Notes under the pieces: generated by a model
What the model was told of the DNA's origin: nothing
Database searches by the model: none
The model's input: only the letters and a program-made list of their open reading frames with translations
Program-made: the position numbers and the translations under genes
Part shown: positions 38,505 to 47,884 of the stretch, piece after piece
Layout: each line of letters starts with the position of its first letter
How positions within the stretch are numbered: position 1 is the first letter of the stretch
Assembly (NCBI RefSeq): GCF_025961315.1
Contig: NZ_JAOQNK010000001.1
Span: forward strand, 5,890,001-5,954,000
DNA from: Sphingobacterium kitahiroshimense
GTDB lineage: Bacteria; Bacteroidota; Bacteroidia; Sphingobacteriales; Sphingobacteriaceae
Direction: 5' to 3'
Length of the DNA: 64,000 nucleotides

Positions 38505-38712
38505 TATTTATATTATTTAATTTATTTAAGGGGACTTATGAAGTTTCTTTCAATTCTAATATACCAATGAGACGATCTTTAATTCTATCACAAATGTTCC
38601 TTGATGCGTTCCATAGTTAAAAACACAATCCCATGTTTTTCTGCGCGTGCTTCATATAGCTGAATTCCATGTACAAGATTATTTCAAAATTACTGCTTTG
38701 ACTTTGTGCACC

Positions 38713-38749
38713 TGTATCCAAACCAATGTTATATGTATCCAAATTGGTT
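38713..38749. promoter_or_regulatory. Candidate AraC-type operator (two TGTATCCAAA direct repeats)
   Basis: TGTATCCAAA occurs at 38713-38722 and at 38734-38743, exactly 21 bp apart, or two helical turns, the spacing of classic AraC half-sites. The same stretch carries AACCAAT / ATTGGTT as an inverted repeat (38721-38727 and 38743-38749). It lies between the AraC/monooxygenase genes and the divergent aldo-keto reductase. The rest of 38505-38945 shows no gene. Confidence 0.55.
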
Positions 38750-38945
38750 ATCATTAGAGTTTCGTAACGAAGAATTTAGACTGTTTTCTTGACAGATGTA
38801 ATTGGGATACTTTATTCAGAGATTGAGATACACCCAAACTGACTACGAGTGAGATCTTTGTATTATTAATTTTAAATAAATGTTTCGATTTTACCTTTGG
38901 AGCAAATGAAGTTCGGATGTATGTCGATTAATAAATAATAAAAAT

Positions 38946-39959
38946 ATGTCAGAAATAAAAAAAATAAAATTAGGCAGTCAGGGGCTAATTGTACCAGCTG
39001 TAGGTTTAGGCTGTATGGGTATGACAGACATGCTGGGTGGCAATATGTATGGTAAAGCCGTTGAAAGTGATTCCATATCAACGATACACCGCTCCTTGGA
39101 GCTTGGAGGTAATTTTCTTGATACCGCAGACTTGTACGGTCCATTGATAAATGAACAATTGGTAGGGAAAGCAACCAGGAGCAATCGTCAGAACTATATT
39201 ATAGCCACAAAATTTGGCTTTGAGATAGATGACCACAACCAGCTTACATGGCAGTTTAACGGTAGCAAAGCGTATGTAAAAAAAGCCGTAGAGAGGTCGC
39301 TTAAAAATTTGAACACCGATTATATAGACCTGTATTACCTGCACCGTCTCGATAAAAACACCCCTATTGAAGAGACTGTTGAAGCAATGGCAGAACTAGT
39401 CAAGGAGGGTAAGGTAAAATATATTGGCCTATCTGAAGTATCTTCCGCCACAATTCGTAGGGCCCAAGCCGTATATCCGTTGACCGCTGTACAGACGGAA
39501 TATTCGCTATTTGAGCGAAGCATCGAAGAGACCGACGTAAAGGCAACTTTAGCAGAACTTGGTATCGGTCTTGTGGCCTATTCGCCACTTGGAAGAGGCT
39601 TTTTATCTGGACAGTTCAAAAAAACGGAAGATTTTCCGAAAAACGATTTCAGAAGAACATCTCCCAAGTATATGAGCGATCAACTAAAAAAGAACGTTGA
39701 ACTACTTGAGGAAATAGAGAAGATGGCTTCAGAAAAAGGAGTAACAAGTACCCAATTGGCATTGGCATGGACCATTTCAAAAGGGGCAATTCCTATACCT
39801 GGAACCAAACGTGTAAAATATGTAGAGCAGAATATTTCTGCTACCTATCTGGAATTAAGCACCGATGATTTGATCCGTCTGGAAAGTATCATTCCATTAG
39901 GAACCCCAACGGGTAACAGATATGACGATGCGGGAATGCAGGCCATTGATAATGCATAA
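38946..39959 (+). CDS. Aldo-keto reductase (NADPH-dependent)
   Basis: A 337-residue TIM-barrel oxidoreductase. The catalytic tetrad is visible as Asp and Tyr in LDTADLYGPL (about 58-64), Lys in IIATKFGF (about 87-91) and His in YYLHRLD (about 138). The NADPH-binding end is PIPGTKRVKYVEQNI (about 281-295). It belongs to the group of the yeast and plant aldo-keto reductases often annotated as oxidoreductases of the Tas/YajO type. The substrate is unknown. It heads a short same-strand run with a monooxygenase-like gene and a second reductase. Confidence 0.9.
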   Translation: MSEIKKIKLGSQGLIVPAVGLGCMGMTDMLGGNMYGKAVESDSISTIHRSLELGGNFLDTADLYGPLINEQLVGKATRSNRQNYIIATKFGFEIDDHNQLTWQFNGSKAYVKKAVERSLKNLNTDYIDLYYLHRLDKNTPIEETVEAMAELVKEGKVKYIGLSEVSSATIRRAQAVYPLTAVQTEYSLFERSIEETDVKATLAELGIGLVAYSPLGRGFLSGQFKKTEDFPKNDFRRTSPKYMSDQLKKNVELLEEIEKMASEKGVTSTQLALAWTISKGAIPIPGTKRVKYVEQNISATYLELSTDDLIRLESIIPLGTPTGNRYDDAGMQAIDNA

Positions 39960-40013
39960 AAAACTAGGTTGTTAAACCTATATATCTATTCTTAAATATT
40001 AAAAATACAACAA

Positions 40014-40358
40014 ATGGAAAGTAAAATTATTGACATGATATTCACCTTCACGGTAAAAGAAGGAAAGCAGAAACTTTACGAAGAAGTAATGGCAGAACAA
40101 ATTGCCATTGCAAAAACAGAAACGGGAACATTGGTATATGATATTTTCAGAAAACCAGATGGCAGTTATTGCCAGCATGAACGCTACGCAAGCGAAGATG
40201 CATGCCAGGAACACAACAAGAATACAGCTCTACAGCTGGCAGAATGGTTTGAGTTGACGGAGATTTCTCAGATAATTGCATTAGGTCCGCTAAGCGAATC
40301 ATTCAAGGAACAGTTTGGCGTAGAAAATTATCTGCTTTTTGTATCGGCGAACAAATAA
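40014..40358 (+). CDS. Putative quinol/antibiotic-biosynthesis monooxygenase (ABM domain)
   Basis: A 114-residue ABM-domain protein: IDMIFTFTVKEGKQKLYEEV, TGTLVYDIFRKPDGSYCQHE and YASEDACQEHN follow the family pattern, including the H...H pair seen in YgiN-like quinol monooxygenases. It lies 54 bp after the first aldo-keto reductase and 122 bp before the second, probably in the same stress- or xenobiotic-response group. Confidence 0.75.
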   Translation: MESKIIDMIFTFTVKEGKQKLYEEVMAEQIAIAKTETGTLVYDIFRKPDGSYCQHERYASEDACQEHNKNTALQLAEWFELTEISQIIALGPLSESFKEQFGVENYLLFVSANK

Positions 40359-40480
40359 GCCTGTGCTGATCATCTGATAAAATGGGATTTTAGATCGGAT
40401 GTTTAAGTTCCCATTTTTTAAAGCATGATCCTGATAATGGAATGATAGCTTTTATTAACGAATATCATAAATAATTAATT

Positions 40481-41329
40481 ATGCAAACAGTTACATTGAA
40501 TAACGGCGTTGAAATGCCGATTCTTGGATTTGGTGTTTACCAAATTCCCGACCCGATAGAATGTGAAAATAGTGTATATGAGGCGATAAAGGCAGGCTAC
40601 CGTTTGATTGATACCGCCGCGGCCTACGTTAACGAGGAGGCCGTTGGAAAAGCGATCCGCCGAAGCGGCGTGCCAAGAGAGGAACTGTTCATCACGACTA
40701 AGTTGTGGGTGCAGGATCATCCCTATGAGAAAGCCAAAATTGCATTTGACAAATCTTTGAAAAATCTTGGCCTTGATTATCTCGACCTTTACCTGATTCA
40801 CCAACCTTTCGGTGATGTGTACGGAGCGTGGCGGGCAATGGAAGAACTGTATACCGAAGGCAAAATCAAGGCCATTGGAGTTTGTAATTTTCAGCAGGAC
40901 CGTTTGGTCGACCTCATCCTGAACCACAAGGTGGTACCAGCCTTAAATCAAGTGGAAACACACCCGTTTCACCAGCAAAAAGAAGAACAGAAAACGATGG
41001 TGGAATACAATGTACAGCACCAATCCTGGGGACCTTTAGCAGAAGCACAAAATGATATATTCAACAATGAAGTGCTCGTGCCTATTGCCAAAAAACACAA
41101 TAAAACAGTAGCACAAGTTGTTTTGCGCTGGCTTATACAGCGGGACATAGTTGCGATACCAAAATCGGTGCGACCGCAGCGCATCAGGGAAAATATCGAT
41201 ATTTTCGATTTTGAACTTGGTCGCGAGGATATGCAAGCCATCAGTACATTAGAAACAAAATCCAGTGTAGTTTTCGATCATCGCGATCCCGTCATTGCCA
41301 AATTCATCAATCAACATAAGATAGGATAG
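40481..41329 (+). CDS. Aldo-keto reductase (AKR5/2,5-diketogluconate reductase-like)
   Basis: A 282-residue reductase with the AKR tetrad in LIDTAAAYVNE (Asp, Tyr), FITTKLWV (Lys) and YLIHQPFG (His). The C-terminal cofactor loop is AIPKSVRPQRIRENIDIFDF. Close in pattern to 2,5-diketo-D-gluconate reductases and methylglyoxal reductases. Start and length are normal. Base use around it is a little more GC-rich than the neighbouring DNA. Confidence 0.9.
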   Translation: MQTVTLNNGVEMPILGFGVYQIPDPIECENSVYEAIKAGYRLIDTAAAYVNEEAVGKAIRRSGVPREELFITTKLWVQDHPYEKAKIAFDKSLKNLGLDYLDLYLIHQPFGDVYGAWRAMEELYTEGKIKAIGVCNFQQDRLVDLILNHKVVPALNQVETHPFHQQKEEQKTMVEYNVQHQSWGPLAEAQNDIFNNEVLVPIAKKHNKTVAQVVLRWLIQRDIVAIPKSVRPQRIRENIDIFDFELGREDMQAISTLETKSSVVFDHRDPVIAKFINQHKIG

Positions 41330-41354
41330 TGCTGAGAAGCTTCAAAACTTTTAT

Positions 41355-41675
41355 CTAATCCACGGCAGGTGTCTGCTTGCTGTGAATTAGATATTTGAGA
41401 GTCGGCAAGTATCGCTTAATTTGTGTATTTGACTTACATGTCGTAGTCATTATTTGATATATTGATGCTCCATTGATCTCTACAGATATATCCAAAACGT
41501 ATATTTCTTTATACCCATGCATAAGCTCGCTTGCTAATTTACCTGTGCCGCAGCCTATATCTAAATCGCTATCATCTATTTTTACGAAATTACTAATCCC
41601 ATCAACATTCTCTGACGATGGATTATCATCATCCAGAGAATTGTACCAAATGAGAATCCTAGTATAATTTATCAA
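41355..41675 (-). pseudogene. Fragment of a class I SAM-dependent methyltransferase
   Basis: The 106-codon frame carries a methyltransferase motif I (LDIGCGTGKLASEL) and a motif II-like YVLDIS, then ends without the rest of the Rossmann fold. An intact family member would run another 100 or more residues. I call it a remnant with low certainty; the N-terminal part before motif I has no clear start. Confidence 0.4.
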
Positions 41676-41711
41676 TGATTCTATTTTAATTTACAACCTT
41701 AAAGATTTTTC

Positions 41712-41953
41712 ATGCCGGTTCTTTACATTCAATCCATTCATCCGATTACAAAAACAAATTGGGAGGGAAAAGGTGTGAAACCACTATTGAAACCAATGAC
41801 AAAGAAGCCTTTGTATATGCTTATATTGATGCAATCATCAAAACCGTAAAAAAAGATAAATTGAATATTTTAAACACGGAGGGAAACCTCCGCTATAACA
41901 TTTGTTGGAATTTTTATATCTCTTTCTTTTCTCCATTATGCAAAATTCTGTAA
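41712..41953 (+). pseudogene. Frameshifted 3' remnant of an S41-family peptidase
   Basis: The frame from 41712 reads IQSIHPITKTNWEGKGVKP, the conserved C-terminal signature of S41 (tail-specific-like) peptidases. It then breaks; another frame picks up as TIETNDKEAFVYAYIDAIIK, the expected helix after that signature. The catalytic core is gone. With the methyltransferase fragment this marks 41.3-42 kb as gene debris. A short hairpin CGGAGG-GAAA-CCTCCG at 41877-41892 has no clear role. Confidence 0.6.
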
Positions 41954-42219
41954 TACTGATTGTTTTCAATTAATAAGCTTTCCGATTTTTGGTTGGGTTG
42001 ATAGAATTTCGAGGTGTACCAAAAGATGGAGGATATTTTGCTTTGGATAAATAGGCTTTGTTAAATTTTCAAACTAGCTCTTGTTAAATCATTTCGTAAA
42101 CAAAACATATGCTTTACAATGACAAGTGTAAAAATTTATTAAAATGATATTCTCTTTATTGTCATCAAGTATTCACAAGTAAAAGTACCAAAGAAGCCAA
42201 AACCAATATGCAAAATACA

Positions 42220-42627
42220 CTATGTATTTATTCTGCTGCTCTGCTTGTGAATGGATTTATTAAGGTCAAAAAGTTTATCAATAAGAATTTTATTTGTTAC
42301 CCAAAGTAGTCCGCCAAGAATGTATACGCCAAGTTTCCAGTTCTCTCCATTGTAAATAATGGAGTCGTGAAAAGTCTTCTCAATAATTACTTGCTCAAAT
42401 GTCCAGAATATAAAGTTCAAAATAAAACTCAAAACCGTCCAGCCAAATTTGAAGTTTGTTGTCAAGTAGTAAAAGGTGATTTGCAAAGTAAATACCGTAA
42501 AATACATAACTGTCAAAAAATGCCAACCAATGTTCGGAAGTACCGCAAGTGCGCCTTCAACTATTGGAATTATCAAAAGTGCAAGTCCTACACCAATTAA
42601 ATATTGTATGGTTATTTTTTCCTGCAT
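42220..42627 (-). CDS. Small membrane protein of unknown function
   Basis: A 135-residue protein with four predicted transmembrane helices (YLIGVGLALLIIPIVEGALA, WHFLTVMYFTVFTLQITFYY and two more). Its ATG overlaps the end of the upstream gene by 16 bp, so the two are likely translated together. I do not recognise the family. Confidence 0.65.
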   Translation of the reverse strand: MQEKITIQYLIGVGLALLIIPIVEGALAVLPNIGWHFLTVMYFTVFTLQITFYYLTTNFKFGWTVLSFILNFIFWTFEQVIIEKTFHDSIIYNGENWKLGVYILGGLLWVTNKILIDKLFDLNKSIHKQSSRINT

Positions 42628-43292
42628 TGGAATAATAAGCTGTCGATTAATTTGTCCGAAATACCTCCATCGTATTGAACTCTAAAATTGTCCCAGGAAT
42701 TGACTGCCATCATATGAAACTCATAATTCTCATTCATTGCAGTGGATCCACTACCTGTCCCAAGTAAAAATATACCGACCTTATTTCTTGGAGGCTCATT
42801 TTTGTTCTTTTCAAGTGTGTAGTCTTCGTTAAAGTCTTGCTGTATAAGTTCCGGTATTTTTTCTATTTTGTTCCAGTTGTTATCAACAAAATAATACTCT
42901 TGGTCTATGATACCAGTCTCAAATTTGTTTGTGAGTATCATAACTCCATTATCTGGAATTTTGTAAATCAGTCTTCCGTCTACTTTTGGAACAGTCTGTC
43001 CACAAGGCTCATTATAAATTAGCGTGATTTGACCTCTAAAGCCTTTAGGAATAAGAAAGGTCTCTGGTGTCATATGCTTTGAAGCTAAAAAGACGAATGC
43101 AAGCATTCCAGGAAACCAAAGTAGCAGTGGTAAAAAGGTCGTTAGTAATTTTGTCTTTAGCTTGATTTTAGAGAACCATACTATCAAAAGTCCGATTATA
43201 AAAACTGGTCCTCCAAATATTATCCAATAAGGATTTAAGCAAGCAATCCAACTTAAAATAATCAGAATAATTCCCGTTTTATAAACGCTCAT
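42612..43292 (-). CDS. Membrane-anchored protein with DUF6843-like domain
   Basis: A 226-residue protein with two or three N-terminal membrane helices (to about residue 70), then a soluble domain. FLIPKGFRGQITLIYNEPCG and GRLIYKIPDNGVMIL fit the DUF6843 pattern (P.GY.G.v...y...G...y.iP..G). Function unknown. The gene pair is divergent from the defence island and is probably not part of it. Confidence 0.65.
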   Translation of the reverse strand: MSVYKTGIILIILSWIACLNPYWIIFGGPVFIIGLLIVWFSKIKLKTKLLTTFLPLLLWFPGMLAFVFLASKHMTPETFLIPKGFRGQITLIYNEPCGQTVPKVDGRLIYKIPDNGVMILTNKFETGIIDQEYYFVDNNWNKIEKIPELIQQDFNEDYTLEKNKNEPPRNKVGIFLLGTGSGSTAMNENYEFHMMAVNSWDNFRVQYDGGISDKLIDSLLFQCRKK

Positions 43293-43851
43293 TTTGTATT
43301 TGTCGTATTTGTAAAATTACAGATGGTTTGTGGCTTGGCGAAAATGACAGACTGAATTTTAAATTTGTATCCCTGTTAGCATAAGGGATATAGTATTTCC
43401 TAATATACTACAATAGGAAATAAATAAGACTTTTATCAGCGATGAATGTAATTGATTTTGAATTAATATAAAAGGTGTAATTATCATTTTGATTCCTGAA
43501 ACGAATCGAAAGACAAAGGCGCAATTGCAATCGGCAATATAAATTATGCAGATTCTGTTAAGCATATGCGATAAAGCCGAATATATTCCTCTTTTTTCTC
43601 CTTTACGGTTTCCCGTATACTATGTAAAATAAGATTACTTATTATTGCGCGCAATTGCAGGATACAAAACTATTTTACTTTTAATTTTTTATTTATTGAT
43701 TTTCAGTTTATATTGTAGATGATTTCTAAACAGCCATATTGTTAGCAAGAGATCCTGACTAAATTATAAAAATACTTGTATTGTAAATGCTATGATGTAA
43801 AGGAAAAGTCATATGACATAAATCAATAAAATAGTGAAAATAAATTTAATT
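43293..43851. other. Gene-free spacer before the defence island
   Basis: About 560 bp of very AT-rich sequence in which I see no gene, no clear promoter and no strong repeat. It marks the left border of the island. Confidence 0.4.
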
Positions 43852-46287
43852 ATGATTAGAAAAATTAACATTAATAATTTTGGTATATATAATGGTTTCA
43901 CTTGGGATTCAATAAGAGATTCAGGGAATACTCTAATACCATTAAAAAAAGTAAATATATTCTATGGACGAAATTATTCTGGTAAAACAACTCTATCAAG
44001 AATACTTCGAGGTATAGAAACTAAGTCTATTTCTGATAAATATGAGAGACCCGACTTCGAGCTGACTCTGGAAGGTGGAGTATTGATAAATTATACCAAT
44101 TTTCAGCAGAATAATCTGCTGATAAGGTGCTTTAATGAAGATTTTATTAAGGAGAATCTAAAGTTTTTTATTGATCACGAAACGGATATAATTCCGTTTG
44201 CTATTATAGGACAAAATACAGGAATTGAGAAACAAATAGAAGAGATTAGAAATCTATTAGGTAGTAATGAAGAGGGAATAGAGACACTCTTATATAGTGA
44301 TTTAAAACAAAGAAAGGTCGACCAAGAGGTAGTCTCTTCAGAGTTGACAAAATTAAAGGGTAATTTGAATACTCAGTTAGCAAACAAAGCTACAGTAGGG
44401 GCAGATAGCATCAAAAAGAACTATGCTACTTATGGTGATATCAACTATAATATTACAAAACTGAGTAAGGAGATTGGAGATATTGCTAATGTTCAATTGC
44501 TTGATTTAGAGAAGAAAGACCAATGTGAAAAGCTTTTGAAAGAGGACGAAAAGGCGGATGTTTCTGAATTGGAAGTTATTGATTGCGAAATAGAGACTAT
44601 TCATAGCAAAGTAAAAGAACTCGTTATGAAAGAAATTCTCGGTAGCGATAAGATACAAGAACTTCTCGAAAATGCTACACTTAATAGATGGGCACAAGAA
44701 GGATATGATTTACATAAGGATGACAGAGATTGTAAATGTTCATTTTGTGGTAATTCTATTTCGTCTGAACGCTGGGTAGCTCTCGATAAGCATTTTGATG
44801 AAGAGACTGCAAAGTTGAAGAAAGATTTATTAATAGTCGCTTCCTTAATAGAGAATAAGAATACTCAATTATCCGGTAAAAAGAACTCAATATCTTCAGA
44901 TTTGTTTTATAGCGAATTGCAAACGAAAGCCTCTTCAGCAATAGATGCCGTAAAATTAAGCTTAGATGGTGTTATTGTCGAATTAGAAGAATATGCTAAC
45001 TTAATAGATACTCGATTGCAATCATTACTGAGGAATGCTGATTTTTCGAAAACAGTTAATATTAGTTGTATACAGGAATTAAATTCCAAAGTATCCTTAT
45101 TAAATGACTTAATAAAAGATAACAATACTTTGACCAGTAAGCTAAAAGACCGAAAGGAAAATGCTCAAAAGGATTTAAGATATTACGAGATTAATAATTT
45201 TATTGAAACTATAAACTATTCGGGACAGCAAGCTCTGATTCTTGAAAAAGAGGCAGATTTACGGGAAAAAGAAAGAGTATTTATCGAGTTAGAAGAAGAA
45301 ATACGAAGTAAAGAAAGTAGTATAGATGAATTAGGGCGGAGATTAAACGATGAGGAAGAAGGAGCGAATAGAGTAAATCACTATCTTACTAATTATTTCG
45401 GACATGGACACCTTAAGTTACAGGCTATTAAAGAGGAAAAAAGTGCAACGAAGAAAATTAGATTTAATATCGTCAGAAACAATAGTATAGCATATCACCT
45501 TAGTGAGGGCGAGATTTCTTTAATCTCATTTTGCTATTTTATGGCAAAACTTGATGATATTCACACTTTAGGAAGTAAACCAATAATTCTAATAGATGAC
45601 CCAATATCCAGTTTGGACGCTAATCACATATTTTATTTGTATAGCGTTATCAATTCTGAGCTGTTTGTAAAGAATAGATTTGATCAAATATTTATATCAA
45701 CTCATAATCTAGATTTTCTTAAATACTTGAAGAGGTTAGATTTGTCTTCCCTGCAAGTAAATAAAAATGATAGAATGGAGCATTTTATTATAAATCGAAT
45801 AGGAGAGAAGAGTACTATATCCCTTATGCCTTCATATCTCAAAGATTATGTTACTGAATTTAACTTTTTGTTTGATCAAATTTATAAATGTGCAAATGCA
45901 GAAATTGTAAACGATGAGAACCATCATCTTTTTTACAATTTCGGTAATAATGCTCGTAAATTTTTGGAGGCCTTGCTTTTTTACAAGTACCCATCTAGAA
46001 TAGAAAATCAAACTAATAATGCTAATTCAAAGCGTTTATTAAAATATTTTGGGAATGACAATCAAGCCGCTATTTTAACAGACCGTGTTAATAACGAATT
46101 GTCTCATCTTGAAGAGATATTTGATCGGGGTATGCAACCCATCGATATACCAGAAATGAAAAAAGTTGCTCAGTTTATATTAGATAGGATTGAGGATAAA
46201 GATTCCGAACAATACGAAGCATTGTTAGAAAGCATAGGTGTAAGTAGACCTGCACCATTAGCTCTAGCTAATACTGGGTTAGCCTAA
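43852..46287 (+). CDS. RloC/PrrC-like ABC-type ATPase, putative anticodon nuclease
   Basis: An 811-residue AAA_13-type ATPase; I start at ATG 43852 (MIRKININNFG), not the GTG at 43834. Walker A is GRNYSGKT; the ABC signature is LSEGEISLISF; Walker B is PIILIDDP with the D-loop SSLDANH; the H-loop is ISTHNLD. Coiled coils flank a zinc-hook-like CxCxxC (CKCSFC), as in RloC. The C-terminal part holds RKFLE (R-x3-E) and, 46 residues after that Glu, an NNELSH His, which resembles the R-x3-E...H triad of PrrC/RloC anticodon nucleases. These proteins cut tRNA when restriction or DNA damage signals phage infection. Nuclease action here is inferred. A 97-residue gene follows 18 bp later. Confidence 0.75.
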   Translation: MIRKININNFGIYNGFTWDSIRDSGNTLIPLKKVNIFYGRNYSGKTTLSRILRGIETKSISDKYERPDFELTLEGGVLINYTNFQQNNLLIRCFNEDFIKENLKFFIDHETDIIPFAIIGQNTGIEKQIEEIRNLLGSNEEGIETLLYSDLKQRKVDQEVVSSELTKLKGNLNTQLANKATVGADSIKKNYATYGDINYNITKLSKEIGDIANVQLLDLEKKDQCEKLLKEDEKADVSELEVIDCEIETIHSKVKELVMKEILGSDKIQELLENATLNRWAQEGYDLHKDDRDCKCSFCGNSISSERWVALDKHFDEETAKLKKDLLIVASLIENKNTQLSGKKNSISSDLFYSELQTKASSAIDAVKLSLDGVIVELEEYANLIDTRLQSLLRNADFSKTVNISCIQELNSKVSLLNDLIKDNNTLTSKLKDRKENAQKDLRYYEINNFIETINYSGQQALILEKEADLREKERVFIELEEEIRSKESSIDELGRRLNDEEEGANRVNHYLTNYFGHGHLKLQAIKEEKSATKKIRFNIVRNNSIAYHLSEGEISLISFCYFMAKLDDIHTLGSKPIILIDDPISSLDANHIFYLYSVINSELFVKNRFDQIFISTHNLDFLKYLKRLDLSSLQVNKNDRMEHFIINRIGEKSTISLMPSYLKDYVTEFNFLFDQIYKCANAEIVNDENHHLFYNFGNNARKFLEALLFYKYPSRIENQTNNANSKRLLKYFGNDNQAAILTDRVNNELSHLEEIFDRGMQPIDIPEMKKVAQFILDRIEDKDSEQYEALLESIGVSRPAPLALANTGLA

Positions 46288-46305
46288 ACAAGATAAGAGA
46301 TTATT

Positions 46306-46599
46306 ATGACCTTAAAAGAATTCAAAAATAGTTTTCCCGAAATATATAGGCAGTATGAATCCAATTCGTTTAGCGAAAATATGCAGATGAAGCCGATTGA
46401 TCGGATATTGAATTTTATTGAATCTGCTTATGGTTTCAATCTGATTAACATAGTACATGAAGCAAAAAATCTCTATCTTCCTATGATTAAGTATGATGGG
46501 AAAGATAAAGGATATAATATTTGGTTATCCCTTACCAGTTCTAAATCACTTTTGATAGGAAAAGCTTTTGAGTTTATATCTACTGGTAAGATTCATTGA
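46306..46599 (+). CDS. Small protein of unknown function in the defence island
   Basis: A 97-residue protein starting 18 bp after the RloC-like gene. It shows alternating helix and strand (EIYRQYESNSF, DRILNFIESAYGFN, YNIWLSLTSSKSLLIGKAFE), no membrane segment and no motif I recognise. Its position suggests a partner or brake of the ATPase. Its stop lies in a 10-bp tandem repeat, GATTCATTGA twice. Confidence 0.6.
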   Translation: MTLKEFKNSFPEIYRQYESNSFSENMQMKPIDRILNFIESAYGFNLINIVHEAKNLYLPMIKYDGKDKGYNIWLSLTSSKSLLIGKAFEFISTGKIH

Positions 46600-46649
46600 G
46601 ATTCATTGAAAATTAGTAAATTTAGTAAAACTAACAATTAAATTAATCT

Positions 46650-47882
46650 ATGACTGATTCCGCTTCAGGCTCAATTGCTGGATTTCTTTTTCAATTTGAG
46701 AAAGCACTAGTTTTATTGGCGACGCTAGACAATACTAAGGATGTGGTTTCAATTGAACAAGTTGACGACGTCGCTGTTCAAAACGAGGACGACCTTGTAC
46801 TAGTCACTATTCAATCAAAACATAGTATATCTCCGAACGGGACAACCTTCCAAGATACTAGTAGGTCGTTATGGAGAACCTTAGAGATATGGATTCAGAA
46901 AGTTGAATTAGGGGTGTTTGATGATACTACAAAATTTATCTGTTCTACTAATAGGAAAATAGCAGATAATTCACTTTTGCGTAAAATTGAAACCAACGAC
47001 TTTGATAAAGTTTTAGAGGAAATAAAGTTGCTATTAACTGACCAAAAAGAAAAGCTTAAAAAATCGAAAAGTACTAATAAGGGTGCAGGCTCATCGATAA
47101 AGCAAACAATAACGCTTATAGAGTTTGTGCTGTCTAGAGAAGATAGCTTTAGGAAAGTTAAAGAAAATCTTGTTATTGAGGATCAAGAAGTATTAAAGGA
47201 AAGATTTCTTATAGCCATACACATGAGTACTAATAATTATAACAACGTAAGAAAAGACCTTGTTTTTGAAGCGATGTATGGATGGATTGTAAACGCTAGT
47301 AAGGCTAAGTGGATGCAGGGGACTAAAATTCCTGCATCTTTTTCAAAGAAAGAATTTGATTCAAAACTATCTTACGTTACAACAAATCCTGCAATAATCA
47401 ACGCGATTTTTAGGAAAAAGAGTGATTTGGGAACAATAGATGAAAAAGTACTTGCTCATCTCAAAAAGGAGCTGTTTGTAAAACAAATTACGGATATTGA
47501 TCGAAACGAAAAGTCAAAACAAAGAATTATCGAGCTGGCTGTGAATGATTTTATATATCATGAAATCGAGATGTCGCACATAGTAAAAGGAGGTGAATTT
47601 ACAGAACCAGATTTTGTGGAATTTCAGCAAGTGTGTAAGCATAAATGGCAAAGTCACTATGATACTGTTGTTAGAAAAGAACTTGATGAATATAATGATA
47701 ATGAGAAAAATGATATGGCAATAGATATCTTCGATAAACTGATGAATGAAATTGTTGTTCATTTTCAGGATGGAATTTCATTCAATTCCTCAAATAGTTA
47801 TGTACGTAATGGAACCTTTTTAAAACTGTCAAACATTCCAGAAATTGGTTGGCATCCTGATTGGGAATCTAAATATAAGTAA
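46650..47882 (+). CDS. Nuclease-like third component of an ABC three-component system
   Basis: A 410-residue protein. The first 100 residues have GSIAGFLFQFEKALVLLATL, VVSIEQVDDVAVQ and LVTIQSKHS, matching the DUF4297/Cap4-like fold in which E...D...QxK forms a restriction-type nuclease site. The C-terminal two thirds are helical, as expected for the part that binds the ATPase in three-component ABC (ABC-3C) conflict systems. It is two bp ahead of the middle-component gene and so in one operon with it and the DUF3732 ATPase. I infer that it is the effector; cutting of DNA is not shown. Confidence 0.65.
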   Translation: MTDSASGSIAGFLFQFEKALVLLATLDNTKDVVSIEQVDDVAVQNEDDLVLVTIQSKHSISPNGTTFQDTSRSLWRTLEIWIQKVELGVFDDTTKFICSTNRKIADNSLLRKIETNDFDKVLEEIKLLLTDQKEKLKKSKSTNKGAGSSIKQTITLIEFVLSREDSFRKVKENLVIEDQEVLKERFLIAIHMSTNNYNNVRKDLVFEAMYGWIVNASKAKWMQGTKIPASFSKKEFDSKLSYVTTNPAIINAIFRKKSDLGTIDEKVLAHLKKELFVKQITDIDRNEKSKQRIIELAVNDFIYHEIEMSHIVKGGEFTEPDFVEFQQVCKHKWQSHYDTVVRKELDEYNDNEKNDMAIDIFDKLMNEIVVHFQDGISFNSSNSYVRNGTFLKLSNIPEIGWHPDWESKYK

Positions 47883-47884
47883 TA

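Noticed and set aside
41877..41892. Terminator CGGAGG-GAAA-CCTCCG in the S41 debris
   Set aside because: The stem is good but no T run follows on either strand and no active gene ends there.
46590..46609. Tandem GATTCATTGA repeat at the end of the 97-residue gene
   Set aside because: Two copies of a 10-bp AT-rich word by simple slippage. Nothing else suggests a function.
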